NCBI RefSeq assembly: GCF_040676675.1
Contig: NZ_JBFAPK010000014.1
Location: 111,942-175,941 of the forward strand
Source of the DNA: JBFAPK01 sp040676675
GTDB taxonomy: Bacteria; Actinomycetota; Actinomycetes; Mycobacteriales; Micromonosporaceae
Direction of reading: 5' to 3'
Length of the DNA: 64,000 bases
Shown: positions 28,501 to 35,300 of the stretch, piece by piece
Layout: each line of letters opens with the position of its first letter
How positions within the stretch are numbered: the stretch's first letter is position 1
Translations under genes and position numbers: made by a program
The notes under the pieces: generated by a model
Told to the model about the DNA's origin: nothing
Database searches by the model: none
What the model saw: the letters and a program-made list of their open reading frames with translations, nothing else

Positions 28501-28545
28501 CGGCTGCGCCCGTTCCAGATCGTCACCCTGCGGTTGCGCCGGTAG
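25504..28545 (+). CDS. GH38 alpha-mannosidase
   Basis: 1013 residues, in the usual size range for bacterial GH38. It removes alpha-linked mannose with retention. Zinc ligands lie in GHAHIDSAWLWP (His260, Asp262), and the nucleophile is Asp372 in WLPDSFGYSAALPQL. MWVESDTNLPGGEALARQF and PFGWGNGGGGPTREM complete the catalytic domain. The beta-rich C-terminal domains start near residue 640. No signal peptide, so it is cytoplasmic. It lies 255 bp downstream of LacI. Together with the importer and GH31 enzyme it suggests uptake and intracellular trimming of mannose- and xylose-containing glycans. Confidence 0.94.
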   Translation: MHDDRSLVEQRLDRVLTERLRPAIYSHRVPLTVRAWTAPGEPVPFARARTADYEPVRSGDPWGPPWSTVWFHLTGEVPADWAGRRVEAVVDLGFEADRAGFQCEGLAYTPDGVPVKGLNPRNAWLPVAASARGGERVEYLVEAGANPLIGQPSGPTTLGERETAGSEPLYRLGRLDLAVLETEVWELVQDLEVLNGLMRELGLRDPRRFELVRALERALDAIDLHDVAGTAAAARKQLTEVLSRPANASAPRITATGHAHIDSAWLWPLRETMRKVARTTANVTALMAEHPDFTFAMSQAQQLAWLKSQQPALFAKVAERVATGQFVPVGGMWVESDTNLPGGEALARQFVHGKRFFLEEFGLETREVWLPDSFGYSAALPQLVRLSGSRWFLTQKISWNQVNRFPHHTFAWEGIDGTRVFTHFPPVDTYNSDLSGKELAHAAGNFAEKGHATRFLVPFGWGNGGGGPTREMIARAHRTADLEGSPRVGLGTPRQFFEAAEAEYPEPPVWVGELYLELHRGTYTSQARTKQGNRRSEHLLREAELWCATAAVAGLADYPYEALDRLWKTVLLHQFHDILPGSSIAWVHREAEATYAEIRAELEELIAGALRALAGEGDATVVFNAAPHATADGTPALGAAVATARPDPVPVRLTGTADGGHLLDNGLVRLTVDARGLVTSLVDLAADREVIPAGAAGNLLQLHADLPNAWDAWDIDSFYRNRHTDLTGVERLTAEVDAAGVATVSVVRHFGASRVTQRTSLRPGTGLVEFDTEVDWHEVEAILKVALPADVHTDRCACEIQFGHVYRPTHGNTSWDAAKFEIPAHRFVHVAEPGYGVAVVNDSTYGHDVTRATGVDGVATSTVVRLSLLRAPRYPDPRTDQGLHRFRYALVAGAAIGDAVREGYQLNLPPRRVPGGTGVAPLVTVDNPAVVVEAVKLADDRSGDLVVRLYESLGGRAAARLRTRFPATGAYHADLLERPLADAEPVTLDGADDGGSVALRLRPFQIVTLRLRR

Positions 28546-28576
28546 GATTTCGGCGTACGGCGAGGTCGAGGCGGGG

Positions 28577-28969
28577 GTGACGCGCGTGGTCAGCCGGTAC
28601 GAGTCCCGGATCGAGCGGCAAATCCGCGAGGCGCAGGAGCGGGGCGAGTTCGACAACCTGCCCGGCGCCGGCAAGCCCCTGCCCGACCGTGGCGAACTCC
28701 ACGACGAGAACTGGTGGATCAAGGAGTGGATCCGCCGGGAGAACCTCACGGGCCTCGCGCCGGCCTCCCTCCAGGTGCGCAAGGAGGCCGAGGAGCTGAT
28801 GCGTACGCTGGCCCGGGTTTCCGCGGAGTCGACCGTACGCGAGATCGTCGCCGGGCTGAACGAGCGAATCGTCCGGGCCCGCCGGGGCCTGCTCGACGGG
28901 CCGCCGGTGGTGCTCCGGACCTTCGACGTGGACGAGGTCGTCGCCGCCTGGCGCCGCGAGCGTGGCTGA
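28577..28969 (+). CDS. DUF1992 / DnaJ-homologue-C28-like conserved domain protein
   Basis: 130 residues from GTG 28577, with a second in-frame GTG at 28586. The domain hallmark is clear: IREAQERGEFDNLPGAGKPL followed by WWIKEWIRREN. Proteins of this family are widespread and of unknown function; in eukaryotes the domain occurs in DNAJC28, but no J domain exists here. It starts 31 bp after the GH38 stop and may be co-transcribed with it. Confidence 0.88.
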   Translation: MTRVVSRYESRIERQIREAQERGEFDNLPGAGKPLPDRGELHDENWWIKEWIRRENLTGLAPASLQVRKEAEELMRTLARVSAESTVREIVAGLNERIVRARRGLLDGPPVVLRTFDVDEVVAAWRRERG

Positions 28970-29046
28970 CCCGGTTGTTCGTGCTTCGGGCGTGGATAGG
29001 CGATTTCTGGAGGAACATCGCGATAGTGGCGGCGTCGCGTCGGCGA

Positions 29047-29091
29047 TTGCGATCGGAGGATTGCCTCCGCTAACGTGGAGGGCTGCCTCCG
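29047..29091 (+). promoter_or_regulatory. Promoter with two palindromic operators before the aldo/keto reductase
   Basis: TTGCGA (29047-29052), an 18-nt spacer and TAACGT (29071-29076) form a promoter. CGGAGG-ATTG-CCTCCG (29054-29069) fills the spacer. A near copy, TGGAGG-GCTG-CCTCCG (29076-29091), abuts the -10. The copies are 22 bp apart, about two helical turns, so two repressor dimers could bind one face. The repressor is not encoded next to it. Confidence 0.55.
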
Positions 29092-29125
29092 TATTGCCTC
29101 GTTCACAGGGAAGGCCGGTCCCGCC

Positions 29126-30118
29126 ATGCCCACCAACGCCGAAGCCGGCGGAGCCGTAACCAACGGCGGGGCCGCGGCCAACGGCGGGGCCGCGACCAAC
29201 GGCGGAACCGTCGCGGCCGGGGCCGCCGGTACCCTGACCATCGGCGGTGACCTCGTCGTCAACCGGATCGGCTACGGCGCCATGCAGCTCACCGGCGCGC
29301 AGGTCTGGGGCGAGTACCCCGACCGAGACGCCGGCATCGCGCTGCTGCGGGAGGTGGTGGCGGCCGGGGTCACCTTCATCGACACCGCCGACGTCTACGG
29401 CCCGCACGCCAACGAACTGCTCATCCGCGACGCGCTCCACCCGTACCCGGAGGGGCTGGTGATCGCGACCAAGGGCGGCTTCGTCCGGGGCGGGTACGAC
29501 TACTCCACGCTGGGCGCGGTGGGCAACCCCAACTACCTGCGGCAGAGCGCGCACATGAGCGCCCGCCGGCTCGGGGTCGAGCGGATCGACCTGTACTACC
29601 TGCACAGCGGCCGGGCCGCCGACGCGCCCTTCGAGGAGCAGATCGCCACCCTCGCGGAGCTGCGCGAGCAGGGCCTGATCCGGCACATCGGGCTCTCCAA
29701 CGTCACGCTCGAACAGTTCCGTACCGCCCAGGGCATCGTCGACATCGCCGCGGTCACCGCGCTCTACAACGTGAGCAACCGGGCGGGCGTGGAGCAGGTG
29801 CCGACCAGCCGGGCCGGGGCCGAACTGCTCGCCGCCGCCGAGGCGTCGGCCGTGGTCTTCTCGCCCTGGCACCCGGTGAGCATCGCCGATGGCGGGGACC
29901 CGGACCGGATCACGGCGGCCCTCGAACCCATCGCCCGGCGGCACGACGCGACCGTACGGCAGATCGCCCTCGCCTGGCAGCTGCACCGCTCGCCGGTCAT
30001 CCTGCCGATCCCCGGCACGACCAGCCCGGCCCACCTCCGGGAGAACCTGGCGGCGGCCGCGCTCCGGCTGACGCCCGAGGAGGTCGCCACCATCACCGCG
30101 CTCGTACCGGAGAGCTGA
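29126..30118 (+). CDS. Aldo/keto reductase
   Basis: 330 residues from ATG 29126. It is a TIM-barrel NADPH-dependent oxidoreductase with the catalytic tetrad Asp and Tyr in DTADVYGPHANE, Lys in IATKGG and His in YYLHSG. The C-terminal NADPH-binding segment is ILPIPGTTSPAHLREN. The N-terminus carries an odd low-complexity tract of three NGG-A repeats (VTNGGAAANGGAATNGGT) encoded by a tandem DNA repeat at about 29159-29210. The substrate is unknown; such proteins reduce reactive carbonyls. The twin operators upstream suggest tight, inducible control. Confidence 0.92.
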   Translation: MPTNAEAGGAVTNGGAAANGGAATNGGTVAAGAAGTLTIGGDLVVNRIGYGAMQLTGAQVWGEYPDRDAGIALLREVVAAGVTFIDTADVYGPHANELLIRDALHPYPEGLVIATKGGFVRGGYDYSTLGAVGNPNYLRQSAHMSARRLGVERIDLYYLHSGRAADAPFEEQIATLAELREQGLIRHIGLSNVTLEQFRTAQGIVDIAAVTALYNVSNRAGVEQVPTSRAGAELLAAAEASAVVFSPWHPVSIADGGDPDRITAALEPIARRHDATVRQIALAWQLHRSPVILPIPGTTSPAHLRENLAAAALRLTPEEVATITALVPES

Positions 30119-30192
30119 GCGCGCGGCCGCGGGTCCAGGCCCGCCGGGATGTGATCTCGGCGGCCGGCCGGTCGGGGACGGGCCGCGTCGCG

Positions 30193-30222
30193 TTGACGGC
30201 GGGGCACCCGGTGGGACAACAT
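30193..30222 (+). promoter_or_regulatory. Candidate promoter of the cobalamin operon
   Basis: TTGACG (30193-30198), an 18-nt spacer and CAACAT (30217-30222). Transcription would begin near 30229, just at the 5' edge of the riboswitch. Confidence 0.4.
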
Positions 30223-30224
30223 GG

Positions 30225-30378
30225 CGCGACGAGCGGTGCGCGGAGGAACCCGGTGCGAATCCGGGACGGTCCCGCCACTGTGACCGGGGAGTGACCCCTC
30301 ACGCACGGGCCACGGCCGAGAGGCTGGAAGGTCGAGGGGAAGCGTCGATCCGGGAGCCAGGAGACTCCGGCCGCTCAC
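30225..30378 (+). promoter_or_regulatory. Cobalamin (adenosylcobalamin) riboswitch
   Basis: The conserved core is easy to read: GGAACCCGGTGCGAATCCGG (30245-30264), then the invariant B12 box CGCCACTGTGACCGGG (30273-30288), and the closing GAGCCAGGAGACTCCGGCCG (30354-30373). The element sits in the leader of a cobalamin synthesis operon and should switch it off when adenosylcobalamin is plentiful. Outer ends are approximate. Confidence 0.92.
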
Positions 30379-30389
30379 CACCCACAACA

Positions 30390-30409
30390 CGCGGGCGTGG
30401 ACACCCGCG
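30390..30409 (+). promoter_or_regulatory. Hairpin after the cobalamin riboswitch
   Basis: CGCGGG (30390-30395) and CCCGCG (30404-30409) close an 8-nt loop directly after the riboswitch and 21 bp before the first start codon. There is no T-tract, so it may serve translational control rather than termination. Confidence 0.4.
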
Positions 30410-30430
30410 GAAGGGACCGAGCGTGGCCGC

Positions 30431-32506
30431 ATGCCTGAGCGCGGGATGACCGCGCCGTACCCGTTCTCCGCCGTCGTCGGCCTCGCCGAACTGCGCCTCG
30501 CGCTGCTGCTCACCGCGGTCTCCCCGGCCGTCGGCGGGGTGCTGGTCCGGGGCGAGAAGGGCACCGCCAAGTCCACCGTTGTCCGGGCGCTCGCCGCGCT
30601 GCTGCCCGAGGTCGACGTCGTCACCGGCTGCCGCTTCGCCTGCGACCCCGCCGGCCCCGACCCGTCCTGCCCGGACGGGCCGCACGAGCCCGGCCCGCTC
30701 GCCGCCCGGCGCCGCCGCGCCGCGCTGGTCGAGCTGCCGGTCGGCGCCACCGAGGACCGGGTCGTCGGCACGCTGGACCTGCAACGCGCCCTCGCCGACG
30801 GGGTCAAGGCATACGAGCCGGGCCTGCTGGCCGCCGCGCACCGCGGGGTGCTCTACGTCGACGAGGTCAACCTGCTCCCGGACCACCTGGTGGACCTGCT
30901 CCTGGACGCCGCCGCGATGGGGCGCGCCCACGTCGAGCGCGACGGCGTCTCGGTCAAGCACGCGGCCCGGTTCCTGCTGGTCGGCACGATGAACCCGGAG
31001 GAGGGCGAGCCGCGGCCGCAGCTGGTCGACCGGTTCGGACTGGTCGTTTCGGTGGCCGCGCCCGGGGAGACGGCCGACCGGGCCGAGGTGGTCCGCCGCC
31101 GGCTGGCGTACGAGGCCGATCCGGAGGGCTTCGCCGCCCGGTGGCGCGGGGAGGAAGCCGCGCTGGCCGAGCGGATCGCGGCGGCCCGGGACCGGCTGCC
31201 GTCGGTGCGGCTCCCCGACGCCGAGCTGGACCGGATCGCGGCGATCTGCCTGCACTACGGCGTGGACGGGCTGCGCGCCGACATCGTGGTCGCCCGTACC
31301 GCCGTCGCGCTCGCCGCCTGGCACGGCCGGGCCGTGGTCGGCGCGGCGGAGGTACGCGACGCGGCGCGGCTCGCGCTGCCGCACCGGCGCCGCCGCGACC
31401 CGCTGGACCCGCCCGGCACCGACCGGGAGCGGCTGGAGGAGACGCTGCGGAAGTTCGGCGGCGACGACGAACCGGAACCGCCGGGACCCGGCGACCCCGA
31501 CCCGGGCGGTTCCGACCCGGACGGCGGCGGTGCCCCGGACGGCGGCGGCCGGGACGACCGGGGCGCCGGGAACGACGGGCCCGACGCCGGCACGCCGGGC
31601 GGCGGCGGCCCGGGGACCGGCACCGACGGCGGCACCGGCGACGCACCGACCGCGCCGACCTCGACCGCGCGGACGTCGACCGAGCCCGTCGGTGCGGGGC
31701 AGGACCCGAGCGACGCGCCCGACGCCGGGTCGACCGGAGGGCGCGCCGCCAGCGCCGAACCGGCCGCGGCGCCGTACCGGCCCCGGGTGCTGACGGTGCG
31801 CGGCCGGGGCGCCGGGGCGCACACCGGCCGCCGCTCCCCGGCGTACGCCCGGCGGGGCCGGGTCGTCGGGGCGCGCGCCTCGTCGGGGGCGGTGACCAGC
31901 CCGCACCTGCCGGCCACCCTGCGCGCCGCCGCCGAGCGCGGCGCCCGCCGCCCGGCCGCCCGCGACCTGCGCCAGGCCGTGTACGTCGGGCGCGAGTCCA
32001 ACCTCGTGCTCTTCGTGGTGGACGCCTCCGGTTCGATGGCGGCGCGGCACCGGATGCGGGTGGTCAAGACCGCGGTGCTCTCCCTGCTGCGCGACGCCTA
32101 CCAGCGGCGGGACAAGGTCGGGATGATCACGTTCCGGGGCGCCGAGGCCAGCACGGTGCTGGAGCCGACCGCCAGCCACGAGGTGGGCGTGCTGCGCCTC
32201 GCGCAACTGCGCACCGGCGGGCGTACCCCGCTCGCGGCGGGCCTGCGGCAGGCGGCGCTGACCCTGCACGGCGAGCGCCGCCGCGACGCGCGCCGCCGTC
32301 CCCTGCTCGTGGTGGTCACCGACGGCCGGGCCACCAGCGGGCCCGACCCGTTGACGGCGGTGCCGGCGCTGGCCGGCGTCGCGGCGGTGGTGGTCGACTG
32401 CGAGACCGGGCCGGTACGCCTCGGCCTGGCCCGCCGGCTCGCCGCCGCCCTCGACGCCGACTGCGTACCGCTGGACGCGCTGCACCAGCTCGGAAAGGTG
32501 GCCTGA
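30431..32506 (+). CDS. Fused ChlI/ChlD-type AAA+ and VWA chelatase subunit
   Basis: 691 residues. The N-terminal magnesium-chelatase-type AAA+ domain has Walker A GEKGTAKST (41-49), Walker B VLYVDEVNLLPDHL (about 139-152) and sensor GTMNPEEGEPRPQLVDRFGL. A long acidic, Pro/Gly/Asp-rich linker spans about 340-450. The C-terminal von Willebrand A domain has the MIDAS motif VVDASGSMA. In cobalamin loci such proteins power cobalt insertion with CobN, although CobN is not in this window. Start ATG 30431; an in-frame ATG at 30446 is an alternative. First gene behind the B12 riboswitch. Confidence 0.9.
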   Translation: MPERGMTAPYPFSAVVGLAELRLALLLTAVSPAVGGVLVRGEKGTAKSTVVRALAALLPEVDVVTGCRFACDPAGPDPSCPDGPHEPGPLAARRRRAALVELPVGATEDRVVGTLDLQRALADGVKAYEPGLLAAAHRGVLYVDEVNLLPDHLVDLLLDAAAMGRAHVERDGVSVKHAARFLLVGTMNPEEGEPRPQLVDRFGLVVSVAAPGETADRAEVVRRRLAYEADPEGFAARWRGEEAALAERIAAARDRLPSVRLPDAELDRIAAICLHYGVDGLRADIVVARTAVALAAWHGRAVVGAAEVRDAARLALPHRRRRDPLDPPGTDRERLEETLRKFGGDDEPEPPGPGDPDPGGSDPDGGGAPDGGGRDDRGAGNDGPDAGTPGGGGPGTGTDGGTGDAPTAPTSTARTSTEPVGAGQDPSDAPDAGSTGGRAASAEPAAAPYRPRVLTVRGRGAGAHTGRRSPAYARRGRVVGARASSGAVTSPHLPATLRAAAERGARRPAARDLRQAVYVGRESNLVLFVVDASGSMAARHRMRVVKTAVLSLLRDAYQRRDKVGMITFRGAEASTVLEPTASHEVGVLRLAQLRTGGRTPLAAGLRQAALTLHGERRRDARRRPLLVVVTDGRATSGPDPLTAVPALAGVAAVVVDCETGPVRLGLARRLAAALDADCVPLDALHQLGKVA

Positions 32507-32507
32507 G

Positions 32508-33110
32508 ATGCCGCAGGGCAAGCCGGAACAGATCCCCGACGACGGACTCACCACCCGGCAGCGGCGCCGCCAGCCGGTGCTGGCGGTCCACACCGGCCAG
32601 GGCAAGGGCAAGTCGACCGCGGCGTTCGGCATGGCACTGCGCGCCTGGAGCGCCGGCTGGCCGATCGCGGTGTTCCAGTTCGTGAAGAGCCCCAAGTGGA
32701 AGGTCGGGGAGGAGACGGCGCTGCGTACCCTCGGCGAGAGCGGCCGGGGCGGCAGCGTGGTCTGGCACAAGATGGGCGAGGGCTGGTCCTGGATCCAGCG
32801 CCCCGGCACCGAGCGGGACCACGCCGCCGAGGCCGCCGAGGGCTGGGCGCAGATCAAGCGCGACCTCGCCGCCGAGGCGTACCGCTTCTACGTGCTGGAC
32901 GAGTTCACGTACCCGGTCAAGTGGGGCTGGGTGGACGTGGCCGACGTGGTCGCCACCCTGCGGGACCGGCCGGGCAACCAACACGTCGTGATCACCGGCC
33001 GGGACGCGCACCCGGAGCTGGTGGAGCTGGCCGACCTGGTCACCGACATGACGAAGATTCGGCACCCGATGGACGCCGGCCGCAAGGGCCAGCAGGGCAT
33101 CGAGTGGTGA
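32508..33110 (+). CDS. cobO: Cob(I)yrinic acid a,c-diamide adenosyltransferase
   Basis: 200 residues, starting one base after the chelatase stop codon. It attaches the adenosyl group to the corrin cobalt. The CobO/BtuR fold shows the reversed-orientation ATP loop VHTGQGKGKSTAAFGMALR, the FQFVKSPKWKVGEE segment and YVLDEFTYPVKWGW. The C-terminal VITGRDAHPELVELADLVT is typical of CobO. The stop overlaps the cobB start as GTGA. Confidence 0.96.
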   Translation: MPQGKPEQIPDDGLTTRQRRRQPVLAVHTGQGKGKSTAAFGMALRAWSAGWPIAVFQFVKSPKWKVGEETALRTLGESGRGGSVVWHKMGEGWSWIQRPGTERDHAAEAAEGWAQIKRDLAAEAYRFYVLDEFTYPVKWGWVDVADVVATLRDRPGNQHVVITGRDAHPELVELADLVTDMTKIRHPMDAGRKGQQGIEW

Positions 33111-34450
33111 ACGTACCGCGCCTGGTCGTCGCCGCCCCCGCCTCCGGGCACGGGAAGACGACCGTCGCCACCGGACTGCTCGCCGCCTTCGCGGCCCGCG
33201 GCCTGCGGGTGGCCGGCTTCAAGGTGGGACCGGACTACATCGACCCCGGCTACCACGCGCTCGCCGCGGGGCGGCCCGGCCGCAACCTCGACCCGGTCCT
33301 GCTCGGCGCGGAGCTGGTCGCGCCGCTGTTCGCGTACGGCGCGACGGGCGCGGAGCTGGCCGTGGTCGAGGGCGTGATGGGCCTGTACGACGGGCGTACC
33401 GGCGCCGGCGACCTCGGTTCCACCGCGCACGTCGCCGCGCTGCTCGACGCCCCGGTGGTGCTCGTCGTCGACGCCTCCGCGCAGGGGCGCTCGATCGCGG
33501 CGCTGGTACACGGCTTCCGGTCGTTCGGATCGGTCCGCATCGCCGGGGTGATCCTCAACCGGGTCGGCTCCGACCGGCACGAACAGCTGCTCCGCGACGC
33601 CTGCGACGAGGTCGGCACGCCGGTGTTGGGCGCGCTGCGCCGGCACCGGGCGATCGCCGCCCCGTCCCGGCACCTGGGCCTGGTGCCGGTGGTGGAGCGA
33701 CGGGCCGAGGCGACCGAGTCGGTGGCCGCGCTCGGGGCGCTCGCCGCCGACGCGCTGGACCTGCCCGCGCTGCTGGCGGTGGCCCGGGCCGCGCCGCCGC
33801 TGCCGGTGACGCCGTGGGCGCCGCCGGCCGCGCCGCCGGCCGCGCCGCCGCCGCCGCGCCGGCCGGTCGTCGCGGTCGCCGGCGGCCCGGCCTTCAGCTT
33901 CGGCTACGCCGAGACGCCCGAGCTGCTCCGCGCCGCCGGCGCCGAGGTGGTCCCGGTCGACCCGCTACGCGACGAGGCGCTGCCGCCCGGCACGGCCGCG
34001 CTGGTCGTCGGCGGCGGCTTCCCTGAGGTGTACGCCGACCAGCTCGCCGCCAACGCGCCGCTGCGCGCGGCGGTGGCCGCGCTCGCCGCCACCGGCGCGC
34101 CGATCGCCGCCGAGTGCGCCGGCCTGCTCTGGCTCTGCCGCAGCCTGGACGGCGCGCCGATGTGCGGGGTGCTCGACGCCGAGGCGACGATGACCGAGCG
34201 GTTGACGCTGGGCTACCGCGACGCGGTGGCGCTCACCGACAGCCCGCTGATGCCGGTCGGCGCCCGGGTCACCGGGCACGAGTTCCACCGTACGGCGGTC
34301 AGCCCGGCGGCCGGCGCGACCCCGGCGTACGGGTGGCGGCCCGGCGCCCCGGAGGGTTTCGTCTCCGGTGGCGTGCACGCCTCCTACCTGCACCTGCACT
34401 GGGCCGGACGGCCCGAGATCGCGCGGCGCCTGGTGGCGGCATGCGGCTGA
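33107..34450 (+). CDS. cobB: Cobyrinic/hydrogenobyrinic acid a,c-diamide synthase
   Basis: 447 residues from GTG 33107. It amidates the a and c carboxylates using glutamine and ATP. The N-terminal P-loop synthetase domain reads APASGHGKTTVATG, with FKVGPDYIDPGYH. A C-terminal class-I glutaminase domain has Cys in AAECAGLLWL and the His motifs GHEFHRT and GGVHASYLHLHW. The two domains are joined by an Ala/Pro-rich linker (APPAAPPAAPPPP). Coupled to cobO (GTGA) and overlapping cobE by 10 bp. Confidence 0.96.
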   Translation: MNVPRLVVAAPASGHGKTTVATGLLAAFAARGLRVAGFKVGPDYIDPGYHALAAGRPGRNLDPVLLGAELVAPLFAYGATGAELAVVEGVMGLYDGRTGAGDLGSTAHVAALLDAPVVLVVDASAQGRSIAALVHGFRSFGSVRIAGVILNRVGSDRHEQLLRDACDEVGTPVLGALRRHRAIAAPSRHLGLVPVVERRAEATESVAALGALAADALDLPALLAVARAAPPLPVTPWAPPAAPPAAPPPPRRPVVAVAGGPAFSFGYAETPELLRAAGAEVVPVDPLRDEALPPGTAALVVGGGFPEVYADQLAANAPLRAAVAALAATGAPIAAECAGLLWLCRSLDGAPMCGVLDAEATMTERLTLGYRDAVALTDSPLMPVGARVTGHEFHRTAVSPAAGATPAYGWRPGAPEGFVSGGVHASYLHLHWAGRPEIARRLVAACG

Positions 34451-34911
34451 TCGTGGGGCTCGGCGCCCGGGCCGGCGTCGCCGCCGACGAGCTGGAGGCG
34501 CTGGTGGCGGCGGTGCTCGCCGACGCGGGACTGGAGCCGGCGTCGGTCGGCACGCTCGCCACCCTCGACCGGCGCGCCGGTGAGCCGGGGGTGGTGGAGC
34601 TGGCCCGCCGGTTCGGCTGGGCGCTGGTCGGCTACCCGGCCGAGCAGCTCGCGGCCGAGGCGGTACCGCACCCGTCGGAGCGGACCCGGGGCGCGGTCGG
34701 TACGCCCAGCGTGGCCGAGGCGGCGGCGCTACGCGCGGCCCGCGACGCCACCGGTGGCGTGCCGGGCCGCCTCGTCGTCCCCCGACGCGGCGGCGGCCCG
34801 GCCCTCGCCGCCGTCGCCGCCCCTACCCCCGCCGACCTTCCCGTCGATCATGGAGTTGTGGCTGGCACTATGCCCGGATTCGCGACTTTCGAGAGGGCCA
34901 CGACTCCATGA
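34441..34911 (+). CDS. cobE: CobE / CbiG-C-terminal-domain protein
   Basis: 156 residues. It matches the small CobE/CbiG_C fold: MRLIVGLGARAGVAADELEAL, then GWALVGYPAEQLAAEAVPHPS and VGTPSVAEAAALRAA. In other organisms the domain helps open the precorrin-5 delta-lactone or hand on intermediates. The last 23 residues or so (from VDHGVVAG) are encoded by a long palindrome (34842-34917) and are unlike the family, so the original stop may have been displaced. The stop overlaps the next gene as ATGA. Confidence 0.8.
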   Translation: MRLIVGLGARAGVAADELEALVAAVLADAGLEPASVGTLATLDRRAGEPGVVELARRFGWALVGYPAEQLAAEAVPHPSERTRGAVGTPSVAEAAALRAARDATGGVPGRLVVPRRGGGPALAAVAAPTPADLPVDHGVVAGTMPGFATFERATTP

Positions 34912-34917
34912 TCGACG
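34842..34917. repeat. Long inverted repeat spanning the cobE stop and next start codon
   Basis: Arms 34842-34861 and 34898-34917 are reverse complements at 19 of 20 positions, around a 36-nt loop. The ATG (34908-34910) of the PPOX gene and the TGA of cobE (34909-34911) both lie in the right arm. It is protein-coding throughout. Confidence 0.85.
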
Positions 34918-35300
34918 AGTACGGCGCGGGGCTGCTGCGGTTCTGGCGCGAACGGCACCTGGTCAGCCTCACCACGCTGCGGCGCGACGGTACGCCGCAC
35001 GTGACGCCGGTCGGGGCGACCCTCGACCCCGCCACCGGCACCGCCCGAGTGATCTCCTCGCGCGGCTCGCAGAAGGTCCGCAACGTGCTCGCGGCCGGCC
35101 CGGGCGGTGCCCCGGTCGCCCTCTGCCAGATCGACGGCCGGACCTGGTCGACCCTCGAAGGCCGGGCGGTGGTCCGGACCGAGCCCGAGGCGGTCGCCGA
35201 CGCCGAGCAACGCTACGCCCAGCGGTACCGGCAGCCACGCCCGAACCCGGACCGGGTGGTCATCGAGGTCCGGATCACCCGGGTGCTCGGCAATGCCTGA
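34908..35300 (+). CDS. PPOX-class flavin/F420-dependent oxidoreductase
   Basis: 130 residues. It is a split-barrel protein of the pyridoxamine-5'-phosphate-oxidase-like family, Rv1155/TIGR03618 type: FWRERHLVSLTTLRRDGTPH, VTPVGATLDPATGTARVISS and a C-terminal PNPDRVVIEVRITRVLG. Members bind F420 or FMN and reduce unsaturated or tetrapyrrole-like substrates. It is locked into the cob operon: its start overlaps the cobE stop, and its stop lies 8 bp inside cobL. It is not a known member of the cobalamin pathway. Confidence 0.85.
   Translation: MIDEYGAGLLRFWRERHLVSLTTLRRDGTPHVTPVGATLDPATGTARVISSRGSQKVRNVLAAGPGGAPVALCQIDGRTWSTLEGRAVVRTEPEAVADAEQRYAQRYRQPRPNPDRVVIEVRITRVLGNA

Noticed and set aside
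25387..29262. A 1291-codon open frame on the minus strand opposite the GH38 gene
   Set aside because: It is an antisense shadow caused by extreme third-position GC. It has no domain, is rich in Arg/Gly/Val/Asp, and the plus-strand GH38 enzyme is complete with all catalytic motifs.
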